A program made the translations under genes and the position numbers. Below the pieces are notes generated by a model. That model worked only from the letters and a program-made list of their open reading frames with translations. It was not told the DNA's origin and searched no databases. DNA of 64,000 bases, from positions 519,483 through 583,482 of the forward strand of contig NW_003101672.1 of the NCBI RefSeq assembly GCF_000003855.2, in the 5' to 3' direction. The stretch is from Blastomyces gilchristii SLH14081 (Eukaryota; Ascomycota; Eurotiomycetes; Onygenales; Ajellomycetaceae). This document shows positions 50,651-60,198 of the stretch, piece by piece. Every line of letters starts with the position of its first letter. The first letter of the stretch is position 1.

Positions 50651-51052
50651 ATGTCTAAAGGAGGGAAGAACGAGGACTGCTTGTTCTGTTCATTTTTCTA
50701 CGAGAACCCAGGCTTTTGGTTAAATTCAATTATGAGATGGAGTTTCCTGGCTGAAATGTGCCAGCGCGTGCAGCTTGGTTGCTCGACATGCCACCAAATT
50801 AAATTCTATGGAACATATCTGCATCAAATCCCGAGTCTGCCAATCATTTTGCTCCCCTTCAATGGATTCACGGTGATAAGATGCACCTTGCATTGTCCCT
50901 GGTGGTCTTCAGCTTTGAACCATGAGTTATTGAAGATCTGCTCCCCCCTAATGTGCCTTGAGATCCTCGCAAAAGGTCTGGGGTGGCTGAAAGTATCACT
51001 GGCCCGCAGGATTCAAGTAATCAATCAGGGGAGATGTGTTTGTCTTTCTTGA
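50651..51052 (+). CDS. Unassigned 133-codon ORF with CxxC motifs, possible gene remnant
   Basis: The frame from 50651 reads MSKGGKNEDCLFCSFFYENPG and continues with GCSTCHQIKFYGTYLHQIP. The spacing of Cys pairs followed by Trp-rich sequence resembles the segment that precedes the HET domain in fungal heterokaryon-incompatibility proteins. I see no HET domain after it, and the frame stops at 51052. The ORF extends upstream as antisense to the Hsp70-like gene, which is not meaningful. This could be a decayed HET-like gene or chance. Low confidence. Confidence 0.2.
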   Translation: MSKGGKNEDCLFCSFFYENPGFWLNSIMRWSFLAEMCQRVQLGCSTCHQIKFYGTYLHQIPSLPIILLPFNGFTVIRCTLHCPWWSSALNHELLKICSPLMCLEILAKGLGWLKVSLARRIQVINQGRCVCLS

Positions 51053-51374
51053 TTCTCCTAAGCCAGGTCAGATATATTATTGTAAATATTGCGTTGAATT
51101 GCGATTGGGGAGAATATAAAAATTATTATTAAATACAGTACAACGGGAAATTCGCACACTTGAAAAGGCCGGTTTGGAAAGCCACCTGCTAGAAATATTC
51201 TTAACAACAGAACGATGGTGAAAGATCTGACATATAGAATGGTTTTAACACCCACAGTACAAGCCTCTGGTGTAATAAATTAATAGATAAGAAAGAAAAA
51301 TAAATAAAAAAGTAACACAAAAAAGAGCGATTAAACAATACAAGCGGTTGTCTGTTTCGACCTAGAGCTATTTT

Positions 51375-52355
51375 TCATACACTTCGGCTTCCATATTCCT
51401 CGATCGTAGGAATTGGGCCTGCTGGTACCGGTTTCCGTTTTATTTGCATTGTTGCCTTTCCTATCCTCGTTTCGGTCAGGGCCAGTGGGAAGCGGGAATT
51501 CGTCGTAGAATGCGTCGAAAAATAAGAGGGAGAAGAAGTAGAATCCACCGCAGTAAAACCTGTGAGCTCATGGTTAGAAATTGACCATGCGCCCTTAGTC
51601 CGTCTCCACGCCAATATCTCATTCAGCTCATCGCTGAGTGATGAACCCCTCTTGACCTTGACCTCACATCCCTCTTTCCTACTGGCAGCGAAAATTGATA
51701 GCGAGTCCAGTTCGGCGGGCGACGTAATCGTAGTGATAGACGGAGGTTTGGGGGTGGAAGGTTTGGAAGCTGGCGAAAAAGTAGAGCCACGCATATGAAG
51801 ATTTCCGAGCACTACCATGAGGCTATTGCGAGAAAGCACCAACTGAGAAGTTTTCTCTTTCGCTCTATGCGAATCTCTCAAGGCCCACCTTAGCCGGTTT
51901 CTGAGTCCTATCTTGCCGCCCTGCCCAATTTCGCGCGCGACTCGCCGCGGTTCAAGGAGGACTGCTATCTCGTTGGCTGTGGTGTCGGTTTCGGCGATAG
52001 TGGTGTCTATCCATTGTCGCTCATTTGGGTGGAGGAGCGAGTCGACTTGTTGTTTGAGTCGCCTGGCCTCCTGGACCTCGCTGAGCACTTGTTGGACTGT
52101 TGAAAAAAGGTCTGTTGGTAGTCGATTGGGCAAAGTCCAGCTAAAGGTTGATTTTGGCTTGTAGTTTTTTGTCGGCGTGAATAAGCTCCTGCTCTCATTC
52201 TCCTTTTCTATTATTTGTTTCGTTATCACTCGCCCCGTTTCGCTGGATGGTCGTGGATATGCAGATGGCTTACTGTTCCCTATCCTCACAAAAGGATAAA
52301 TATACATGATGCGAAATTTGATGCTCACAACAAGAACTCCGTGACTGATTTGCAC
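51375..52355 (-). CDS. Unassigned fungal protein with Ser-rich C-terminal half
   Basis: I do not recognise a named domain. The single open frame encodes 326 residues from the first ATG, or 310 from an ATG at 52307. A helical, charged middle (VQQVLSEVQEARRLKQQVDS, then HPNERQWIDTTIAETDTTAN) is followed by a basic block (GQGGKIGLRNRLRWALRDSH) and SLMVVLGNLHMRG. The rest is Ser/Thr-rich linker ending in PVPAGPIPTIEEYGSRSV. The helical middle and conserved-looking tryptophans argue for a real gene. A short upstream exon cannot be excluded. It is divergent from the antizyme gene, with an inverted repeat of TACGGAGT between them. Confidence 0.65.
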   Translation of the reverse strand: MQISHGVLVVSIKFRIMYIYPFVRIGNSKPSAYPRPSSETGRVITKQIIEKENESRSLFTPTKNYKPKSTFSWTLPNRLPTDLFSTVQQVLSEVQEARRLKQQVDSLLHPNERQWIDTTIAETDTTANEIAVLLEPRRVAREIGQGGKIGLRNRLRWALRDSHRAKEKTSQLVLSRNSLMVVLGNLHMRGSTFSPASKPSTPKPPSITTITSPAELDSLSIFAASRKEGCEVKVKRGSSLSDELNEILAWRRTKGAWSISNHELTGFTAVDSTSSPSYFSTHSTTNSRFPLALTETRIGKATMQIKRKPVPAGPIPTIEEYGSRSV

Positions 52356-52855
52356 TTCAGGCCCTTACATCGAAACCCTCCCATGCATGACAGATACTGA
52401 TGAGGTTGAATGAAGAGGGGACCGTTCACTTCTTCTCTGTGTACGGAGTAATTATGCTGCCATCTGACAGCCTAACAGCAACGCAGTCAAATGCACCATA
52501 CTTCTGAAAACGGCTTACGCGGTCGGGCACTGGTGAACATCAACTTCAGTTTTTGAAAGCTGCAAGAAAGTGGTACAGCCATTCAGGACACGAGAGAAAG
52601 AAGAGAAGCCTGTGGGACAGATGTTCCACCTGTTGCAGTAGTGGAACCAAAACAATCAGCCCACAGACAACACCCGTCTTGATTTTGTACCATGTTTATC
52701 ATCCCCCTGGGAAGGGGATCTTTGGTAGATCATTAGCTATAGACCAACCAGACAAACATATTCTTCGTCTCGCATTCATGGTCCGTACACCCCAGGTGGA
52801 AGTTTGCCATGGACGAATGGTGTTGCCTTGAGGAACATGGTCTGAGATACTCTGT

Positions 52856-52876
52856 ACTCCGTATACAGTACGGAGT
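52856..52876. repeat. 8-bp inverted repeat ACTCCGTA-TACAG-TACGGAGT
   Basis: Perfect 8-bp arms (52856-52863 and 52869-52876) with a 5-base spacer lie in the promoter region between the unassigned gene and antizyme. Single copies of the same octamer occur at 19565, 26096, 26994 and 52442. Confidence 0.85.
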
Positions 52877-53216
52877 TAAGTAAGGTTGGGTTCGGAGTTC
52901 GGATGGAGAGCATAGATCACATGACTTAACTAGCCTCCCCATCCATCCGCTTCTTTGTCAATTTGCCTCAGAATTCCAATAACTATAACTATCTCACATA
53001 CTTCAGACGAACGTTTGCATCCAAAAGCCACAGCACAGCCATCTATCCAGAACTCGAGGAATCATCGCCCTTAAATTGAACGACCTCGCTATCACAGTAT
53101 TTCACACGATATCGCACATTCCAGACTTCCACCACCAGATTCCGCTGTCAAGCGCCTCTTTAAACCCAACTTATACATCATTTCTCCCCAAAGAACCAGC
53201 AGCAACGCCAGTCATC

Positions 53217-54249
53217 ATGGCGGGAATCTCTAGTAGTAGTCAAAATAATAATTCAAATCGTCAGCAGGTGTTCGAATGGAACCCGCAAACCAAAGTTCTT
53301 GCCAGCTGCTACTCCGTCAACACTAGGACCACGAGCCTCAGCAGTTTCCATTATTGCACTACGGTTGGCACCGGTGAGTTTCTTCATACTCTTCCATATC
53401 CGTTGGATTTTTGCAATAGGTGACCGTCTGTGGCTAACGAATGCTTATCATTCAAACACCTAGGAGCCCAGTGGTATCCCTGAGGTCCCTACTGGGCATA
53501 AATTTCCCCCAATAAGTCCTCCCGCAATAGCCTCGGCCACTGCAGCAGCAGCCGTGGCCGATCAATTCCGGTCGTCGCAGAAAGCGCCGGGATGCGATGG
53601 GGAGGCAGTGCAAACTATCACGGAAGAGTGTGAGAGGCTCTTCTGCGACACATTGTGGGCAGTGTTCCTTGGTGAGAGGCAACTTGCTCCACAACAGTCG
53701 CTGGTGGTAGGTGCGGCTCGCAACAGTAACAATAACAACAAAATCATAAACCTATCGGGCATGCCAACGAAACGGGTGCCTGGCCGAATCCAGAACTGTA
53801 TTGAAGTGTGGGATTATGCTGGAGACACAATTTACAGGGGGTTTGTTGCTGCTGATGGCAACCAACGGACCTTGTTTGTGTTTTTTGATCGCCATACTTG
53901 TGCTGGGCAAGGGTTCAAGTCTGGGTTCGTCCATGTCTCTTCTTTCTCCTATATTTCCTATACCACTTTTCATATCTTTGTCCAATGTCTTTTTGATATT
54001 CGTGACTAACCGGCGTCCTCTGGTATTAGGTTGATGGCATTGTTTGAAATTGCCAGCATTTCCGAACTCGGCTGCTCAGAAATGGTTGCATGTGTTGATC
54101 GATCGATGGGCGCGACAGAACTTGATGCTGTAATACGAAATCTAGGCTGGGTTGGGTTTGAATTGAGCAGTTTACGTGACTGGGTACCCCCGTCCGCGAA
54201 GGGGCCATTTATCAGTAACAGATGGCTGTTTATGACGGTTGAAATTTGA
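53217..54249 (+). CDS. oaz: Ornithine decarboxylase antizyme, expressed by +1 frameshifting
   Basis: Antizyme binds ornithine decarboxylase monomers, targets them for ubiquitin-independent proteasome degradation and restrains polyamine uptake. Polyamines raise its synthesis by promoting +1 frameshifting. Exon 1 (53217-53373) and the start of exon 2 (53464-53483) form frame 1, ending GAQWYP then TGA. Skipping the T at 53481 moves into the second frame, which opens EVPTGHKFPP. That frame runs through exon 2 (to 53924) and exon 3 (54030-54249), for 278 residues in all. Family hallmarks in frame 2 are IQNCIEVWDYAGDTIYRGFV, TLFVFFDR, GLMALFEIA, ELGCSEMVACVDR, LGWVGFELSSLRDW and the C-terminal RWLFMTVEI. 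The introns are 90 and 105 bp. Frame 1 also has an in-frame ATG at 53076, giving a 47-residue longer alternative. A predictor without frameshift rules would split or truncate this gene. Confidence 0.93.
53466..53497 (+). promoter_or_regulatory. Antizyme +1 frameshift site inside an inverted repeat
   Basis: The shift codons are CCC (53478-53480) and UGA (53481-53483), preceded by TGG TAT, matching the Trp-x-x-stop layout of antizyme shift sites. GCCCAGT (53466-53472) and ACTGGGC (53491-53497) are perfect complements. One G-U and one G-C pair can be added inside, leaving a 14-base loop that contains the shift site. Frameshifting here is required by the gene structure. A role for the hairpin is inference. 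Confidence 0.75.
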
Positions 54250-54504
54250 TGTCTTATTTCCTTGAACTGTAGCTGTTTTTGGTTTTGATTTTTTTTTTTT
54301 TCCCTGCTAAATATCATGCCAGCGTTACACAATGTTAGCCAATGCTATGGGTTAAATTGCTCCTTTTTGCTCCTGTTCGCCTATCCTACCTAGGTATCCT
54401 TGCTCTAAATCACGTGTCTTAAGCGTGCTGACTCACCCGCGGCTCGTTCCAGCCCAACTGCGGGGATTGAGTTCGCCCTCAGTCCTTATCGGGGAGCTTG
54501 ATCC

Positions 54505-54531
54505 TCCATTTATCCATTTATCCATTTATCC
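54505..54531. repeat. Three tandem CCATTTAT units
   Basis: A short perfect octamer array between antizyme and the Yippee gene. It is probably incidental. Confidence 0.85.
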
Positions 54532-54703
54532 AGGTTTGTGTAGTAGTAAGAAACAGCTCTACTCACAATCGTGACCGGTAAAGCCTCCTCGACCTCTGGA
54601 TGACCACGGGCCGTCTTTCTCTCCTGCGCCATCTCCATGGTCAGGCAGTACATGGATCTACAGAGCTACAGGATCGCTTGAAGAAAACCATCCTCACAGA
54701 CAC

Positions 54704-55498
54704 ATGATGTCATCATCATCCATCTTCCCAACGTACCTCCTCCCCTCCATCCCTTTCGGCAGACGCCTTTGGAAATCAAATGAAACCACCGTATCCACCC
54801 CAAAAGGCTCGCTTTCAGAGTCATCAAATCCATCTTCTCAATGCAATGAGCATGAGCCAGAGCATGACGGCGATCATGCCGCCGTCAATAATAATAATAA
54901 TAATACACCAGGCTTCCTGCAGGGCCATAAATCCTACATCCGCTGCTCCCGCTGCTCAGCAGATCTATGTCTGACATCCCAGATCATCAGCAAGGGGTTT
55001 ACGGGCCGGCACGGACGGGCCTATCTCGTCTCTGCCAACCCATCGGCAGACGGAATCTCCACAGCCCCCACCCCCTCGCAGCACCGAACCTCGCTCCCCA
55101 ACACAGCGACGCAGCAACCGATGCCGAGACAGCTCGTCACGGGCGCGCATACGGTTAGTGACATCACCTGCCGTTTCTGCGGGAGTCTGCTGGGCTGGAA
55201 GTATGTGGCTGCGGAGGAGGAGTCGCAGAAATACAAGGTTGGGAAATTCATTTTGGAGACGAAGAGGATTAGTGTCTGTTCTTCATGGGAGAATAATGAT
55301 ACAACTGGTCGTGGTGATGATGGTAGTAATGTTTGTTATTATCCGCAAAAGTCGCCGTCGGGGGATGGGAATAATGATGTGGAGTTTGATAGCCAGGATG
55401 AAGAGGAGTGTGAGGATTTGTTTTCGGGAATGTGGAACCCCTGGTTGGCGGCGCGGAGGAGGAGGGATCGAGATTTGGGCCGGCGTCCGTTTTATTAG
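54704..55498 (+). CDS. Yippee-family zinc-binding protein
   Basis: Yippee (YPEL/Moh1) domains are small zinc folds with two CxxC pairs. Yeast Moh1 and human YPEL proteins have poorly defined roles, YPEL5 being tied to the GID/CTLH ubiquitin ligase. The single exon encodes 264 residues. The domain begins with IRCSRCSADLCLTSQIISKG and FTGRHGRAYLVS. It resumes at RQLVTGAHTVSDITCRFCGS, then LLGWKYVAAEEESQKYKVGK and FILETKRI. Between the halves sits an insert of about 30 residues rich in Ser/Thr/Pro, where human YPELs have a short loop. A poly-Asn run encoded by AAT units precedes the domain. The acidic C-terminal tail ends RDRDLGRRPFY. Two adjacent ATGs occur at 54704 and 54707. Confidence 0.92.
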   Translation: MMSSSSIFPTYLLPSIPFGRRLWKSNETTVSTPKGSLSESSNPSSQCNEHEPEHDGDHAAVNNNNNNTPGFLQGHKSYIRCSRCSADLCLTSQIISKGFTGRHGRAYLVSANPSADGISTAPTPSQHRTSLPNTATQQPMPRQLVTGAHTVSDITCRFCGSLLGWKYVAAEEESQKYKVGKFILETKRISVCSSWENNDTTGRGDDGSNVCYYPQKSPSGDGNNDVEFDSQDEEECEDLFSGMWNPWLAARRRRDRDLGRRPFY

Positions 55499-56078
55499 GT
55501 CAAGGGTGCAAAGGTGATGGATGGGGGAGTTCATGGTTTGCATGTGTCCTTTCAGGTTTGCTGGAACTGTTATCTGCGTCACTTTGGTTTTCCTTCTGTC
55601 CTACTGCCATGTTCTGTATCTGTTTCTGTTCTTGTTGGAGTTCCCGGCGCCCCCGAAGCTATCCCCTCTCTTATTCAGCTTCCACAATGCTGGAGTTAAC
55701 CGAACGATACCCATACTCTTGATTTCTTAACTAACTTAATTAACGGAGTGACTGGCTCGCTGATGATTTTTCTCACAATGTTGTTGTTTCCATTTTTGAA
55801 TTGAAAAACTTCTCCTATCCGCATGCGCCTTAAGTATCATCAAAAAGAGAATTAATACATACATCTTAATTAATAAAAATACATTGTTTCCTTACGAACA
55901 GATAGTATCAATTGCCACATAAATATTTATCGGTCAGAATTTCCGGGTATCGTATAACGGTTTATTCATTTCATCAAGCGTTCGAAATTAAGTCGATAAT
56001 AATATATCGAGAGACACGTCGAAATTTTGATGGTATAGGGGCCCGCGGCCGTAAATGAAAAGAAACAACAAAACCCAT
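55499..56078. other. Spacer between convergent Yippee and NASP genes
   Basis: AT-rich 3' flanks of both genes; no ORF with family sequence. The overlapping plus-strand ORFs at 55432-55730 only extend out of the Yippee coding region. Confidence 0.6.
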
Positions 56079-57554
56079 TTACATCTCCGGACTCTCACCA
56101 TCTAGCCTAACTCTTTTCCCAGGGCTCGGCTCGTCCGCAGTCTCGGCCTCTGGGTCCAACTGGCGCTTACCGGAGGCCTCTGCCGTATCTGAAGTTTCCG
56201 CTGTTGTTGTTGGAGTTCTTTTTTTCTTCCTGACTAATGACGAAAGGTCGGTGGCACCCTTCATGGCCTCCTGCAACATGGAGGTTTTATCAGTAGCTGA
56301 AGATTGGCCTAGTACTTGGCTTAAGATTCCATTAAGGGCATTAGAATCTTCGCTAGGTTCATTTATTGACACTGGAGGTCGACGAAGTTCAATAAGCTGC
56401 GCAAAAGATGGTCATGTCAGTACGTGCGCTTAGTCCAAAAGATCCCGCAAGGGTGTGATATATATATAACTCACACGTTGCTCCATATCCGAAACGATAT
56501 CTTTAACATCATCAATGCTCCGTTTCATCTTGTCAGTAGTATCGTCGTCCGTCACGTCTTCAAGTTTCTGTCGCTCCTTTGATATTCTTAATTTGCAACT
56601 CTGAATCGCGGTCTCCATATGTTTCGCTGCTTCGTCCCTCTTTTCCTTGTCAACTTTTGTGACCTTCTCCCCGGTAGTATTTTGGCCATCCTCCTCATCA
56701 GGAGCGATTGACGAGAACTCCAAAGCCAGGGAGAGTTTGTAATGACACTCGGCAACGCTAGCGTCCTCCAATGGGAAAAGTTTCGTTTTCAAATCCAAAG
56801 CAGCTCTTAAATCGGTAACAGCGTCTTCAAACCTCTCACCCTCCAAACATATTTCAGCCTGCAAATCATATATATCCGCAAGTCGCTCCTTGATATTGCG
56901 CTCCTCTTCCTGATTATCTGAGTCCAGATTTTCCAGTTTCCGGAGCAGAAGTATGCGCGACAGGTCTAACAATTCGAACGCATTCGCAAATTCATCCTCC
57001 TCTTCCTCCGGTTGAGCTCTGTCGCCAACATCATCGTCGTTCTCATCATCTGAATCCGAATCAAAGTCTCCATCCCCTGTAAACTGAAACAATGACGATG
57101 ATGGCGGTTTGGCACCTTCAGTTATTCTTTCTGCAGCTTTCTCATTGGCTGTAGAACCCTCCGCAATCGCACGGCCGATGATTGACTCGTTAGGCGGCCC
57201 AATCCCAGTTTTCGGTACAGTATCCCCAGGCGTCCCGTCCCTAGGCGTACTGGATGCTTGTCCGGCGACTTTTGAACCAAGGACGTCACTTTTTCTCACG
57301 GCAAGATTGTATAATGATTTCCCGTAGGAGTATAGCAAGTCGGCGTTCTCGACAGACATTTCGCCATTCAGCTCCGCTTGGAGCTCCGTCGCCCGGGAGT
57401 AAAGCTCTGCTGCCGCATCGTAGTCTTTAATGGCGTCTTTAGCAGAAGCCCTTTCAATAAGATCTGTCAACTGGGCCTGTTTCGATTCGGGAGGTTGATT
57501 TGAAGTTGATGGTTTGTCTATGAGGGAGGCCTGGTGCGAGGTAGCTTCTGTCAT
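56079..57554 (-). CDS. NASP/Sim3/Hif1-type histone H3 chaperone (SHNi-TPR)
   Basis: NASP-family proteins bind histone H3-H4, or CENP-A in fission yeast Sim3, before chromatin deposition. Two exons, complement(56079-56396, 56475-57554), with a 78-bp intron give 465 residues. TPR-like helices open with AKDAIKDYDAAAELYSRATE and continue with NADLLYSYGKSLYNLAVRKS. A characteristic acidic interruption (DSDSDDENDDDVG, then EEEEDEFANAFELLDLSRIL) lies inside TPR 2. Later repeats include LADIYDLQAEICLEGERFED and ECHYKLSLALEFS. The C-terminus has a coiled coil and two basic patches (RKKKRT, GKRVRL) that look like nuclear signals. The chosen ATG (57554) opens MTEATSHQAS; a longer form from 57614 is possible. 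It is divergent from DPB2. Confidence 0.93.
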
Positions 57555-57954
57555 GATGGATGGGTCAGTGGGAGATTGGATATTCGGGGTGCAGGCTTTC
57601 AGCTGAGTGATCACAAGTAGATGGTTAAATTGTAGTGTAATTGGTTTCTAGGATGGATAAGTTATTTAAAAAATCAATGAATCTTATGCGCGACCTAAGT
57701 TGGTCATTTTCAACTTTAATGACTTTTGACATCACGTGCCAAAAACCGCGCTGTAACAAGGCGCGTCTTCCCTCCGCGGGGAGGATTTAGACAGCACAAC
57801 GGAATTCAACAATATACGAAAGATTGCCGCATTATCTCAGTTCAAACTCAATATTCTCATGTGAAACGGCCACTAGATGATTAGTATCGAATGCAGAATG
57901 CGATGATAGCAGGAAATTGCAAATAAATCGTCTTCGGCAGAACGCTCCAGCGGG
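57555..57954. promoter_or_regulatory. Shared divergent promoter of the NASP chaperone and DPB2
   Basis: 400 bp separate the start codons of two genes needed in S phase. The interval contains CACGTG (57733-57738) and a GC-rich stretch with GCGCG-type sequence (about 57767-57783). No exact ACGCGT (MBF) site was seen. Coordinate control is inferred from layout. Confidence 0.55.
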
Positions 57955-60198
57955 ATGTCGGAACCAGCCCCTACCACCGCCTCTATTCTCCCCATCCTGT
58001 TACCTCCACCCACGCTACGTCCTCTTGCTTTCAGAATATTTACGAAAAAGCATAGCTTGACTATTACAGCATCGAGCTTACAGTTGCTGGCTACGTTTGT
58101 AGGGAGGAACTGCGGTTCAGGATGGCGGGAAGAAGGCCTCGCCGAGCTCGTCCTCGACGAAATCGCGAAAGGATGGAAGAAGCGTGGAGGCGGAGTAATC
58201 CTCGAAGATAGCAAAAGTGGCAATGCCTTGTTGAAATCGATATTACGGACTATGGAAGCCAATATGAGCGGTGGGAGGGTTATTATTCGCGATCACACCA
58301 GGAGTACAAGCGGTTCAACATTAACATTAGGCCATGAAACGGCGGACGGTGAGCCAGGTAGACCTAGCAATGCAAATGAAAGGGGGCAAAATCCCAACGA
58401 AGAATCGTTGGAAATAGGAGATGATGGCGCCCTGAGTGATACTAGAAGGTGGATTAAGATTCTCAGCGCATTCGAACAAAATCGCCCGGTCTATAATATA
58501 AGCAAGAAGAATTTCGATATAATAACTACACCTCCATCCTTATTCCCGCCACCCTCTCAGAGAGCCAACATCTTGAGAGATCGATATAACCTCATTTACC
58601 AGAGACTACTACGCAATGAAACCTTTCAAATACCACTCCAGGGATCTACCTCATCAGTATCCAGCATGCAACGATCCTATAAACTGACATCGATCGCTAA
58701 TCTTCTGGGGAGGACTGGCACATCGCATCTGCTTCTCGGTCTGCTCTCTATGTCTCCGGCTGGAGATCTCTCCTTAACAGACCCAACCGGAAGCATCACC
58801 CTTGATATCACACATGCCCAGGCAGTGCCAGAAGACGGGGCATGGTTCGCACCAGGAATGATAGTCCTTGTCGACGGGATTTACAGAGAGGAGGAAGTTA
58901 TCTCTGGATCTACACTGAACGGATCAAGTGGGATTGGCGGCACAATTGGGGGAAAGTTTACTGTAGCCTCTGTTGGTGGACCTCCGTGTGAGCGGCGAGA
59001 GGCTTCAACTGGCGCAGGGCATCGCGTCGAGGATGGTGGCAGGGCCGTCGAAGGTGGATTTGGTTGGGTTGACTTCTTAGGTGTCGGGAGTGAACGAAGC
59101 AAAGGTTATCGGATGCGACAAATTGAAAAAATCTGTCTTCGCAAGGGTCAGCCCAACGAGCAGCAGGATATAAGGAAGCGGATAGTTGTTATGAGTGAAG
59201 TCAATTTGGACGTCCCAAAAACAGAGGGCGCACTCACACATGTCTTCGAAAGTTACGCTTCACTTCCGGAAGAGCAGATGCCCCTAGTCTTTATTTTGAT
59301 CGGCAACTTCGTCCAGCATGCCATCATTTCTGGTGGAGGGAGTGCAGGTAGTATCGAGTGCAAGGAATATTTCGACATTCTTGCTTCCATCCTCTCAAAC
59401 TATCGGCGGCTCTTACAAAACGCGACGTTCGTATTTGTTCCGGGAGACAATGACCCTTGGGCATCTGCCTACTCTGCCGGCTCATCCACGACCGCGCCGC
59501 GAGATGCAATCCCTGATCTGTTCACATCCAGAGTCAAACGTGCCTTCACAAATGCCAATAGCGAGGTACCTGCACGTACAAAATCTACTCCAGGGCAGGC
59601 CATCTGGTCATCCAATCCCGCGCGTCTCAGCCTTTTTGGACCCGTACATGAGCTTGTCGTGTTCAGGGATGATATCTCTGAGCGCCTAAGGCGTACCTCG
59701 ATCGTTTTCAAACCGCAAAAGGTGCAAGACGATTTACACCCCACGGATAATGATATGGAAGTAGAGAAATTAGATACTGAAGAACCTCACACAGAAGAAC
59801 AAGACGGTGAAAAAGAAAGAGAAGAACTGCAGCAACAGCAGCAACAACAGCAGCAAATAGAAGAAATTCCCCCACAAAACCCAACCACAACAACCCAAGA
59901 AAATCTCCACGCGTCTCGAAAACTGGTCAAAACAATCCTCGACCAAAGCCACCTCTCCCCCTTCCCCCAACACATCCGGCCAATTCTATGGGACTACGCG
60001 CCTGTCTTACACCTCTACCCATTACCAACCGCCATGATCCTAGCGGACTCCAGCGCAGATCCCTTTGCGGTCACCTATGAAGGATGCCATGTTATGAATC
60101 CGGGTAGACTTATACCAGAAGGGAGCAGGAGCCTAGTGAGATGGATTGAGTATGATGTGGCGAAGCGGAAGGGGAGCGTGAAAGAGGAGCGGTTCTGA
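57955..60198 (+). CDS. dpb2: DNA polymerase epsilon subunit B
   Basis: Dpb2 is the essential second subunit of leading-strand polymerase epsilon and links it to the CMG helicase through GINS. The single exon encodes 747 residues, close to other filamentous-fungal orthologues. The N-terminal helical domain includes AFRIFTKKHSLTITASSLQL. An OB-fold follows around LTSIANLLGRTGTSHLLLGL and FAPGMIVLVDGIYREEE. The calcineurin-like phosphoesterase fold, catalytically inactive in this family, runs from IVVMSEVNLDVPKTEGAL through VFVPGDNDPWASA to the C-terminus (YEGCHVMNPGRLIPEGSRSL). A poly-Gln run (about residues 625-633) sits in an insertion within that fold. No introns are needed. The ATG at 57955 fits the family N-terminus. 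Confidence 0.95.
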   Translation: MSEPAPTTASILPILLPPPTLRPLAFRIFTKKHSLTITASSLQLLATFVGRNCGSGWREEGLAELVLDEIAKGWKKRGGGVILEDSKSGNALLKSILRTMEANMSGGRVIIRDHTRSTSGSTLTLGHETADGEPGRPSNANERGQNPNEESLEIGDDGALSDTRRWIKILSAFEQNRPVYNISKKNFDIITTPPSLFPPPSQRANILRDRYNLIYQRLLRNETFQIPLQGSTSSVSSMQRSYKLTSIANLLGRTGTSHLLLGLLSMSPAGDLSLTDPTGSITLDITHAQAVPEDGAWFAPGMIVLVDGIYREEEVISGSTLNGSSGIGGTIGGKFTVASVGGPPCERREASTGAGHRVEDGGRAVEGGFGWVDFLGVGSERSKGYRMRQIEKICLRKGQPNEQQDIRKRIVVMSEVNLDVPKTEGALTHVFESYASLPEEQMPLVFILIGNFVQHAIISGGGSAGSIECKEYFDILASILSNYRRLLQNATFVFVPGDNDPWASAYSAGSSTTAPRDAIPDLFTSRVKRAFTNANSEVPARTKSTPGQAIWSSNPARLSLFGPVHELVVFRDDISERLRRTSIVFKPQKVQDDLHPTDNDMEVEKLDTEEPHTEEQDGEKEREELQQQQQQQQQIEEIPPQNPTTTTQENLHASRKLVKTILDQSHLSPFPQHIRPILWDYAPVLHLYPLPTAMILADSSADPFAVTYEGCHVMNPGRLIPEGSRSLVRWIEYDVAKRKGSVKEERF

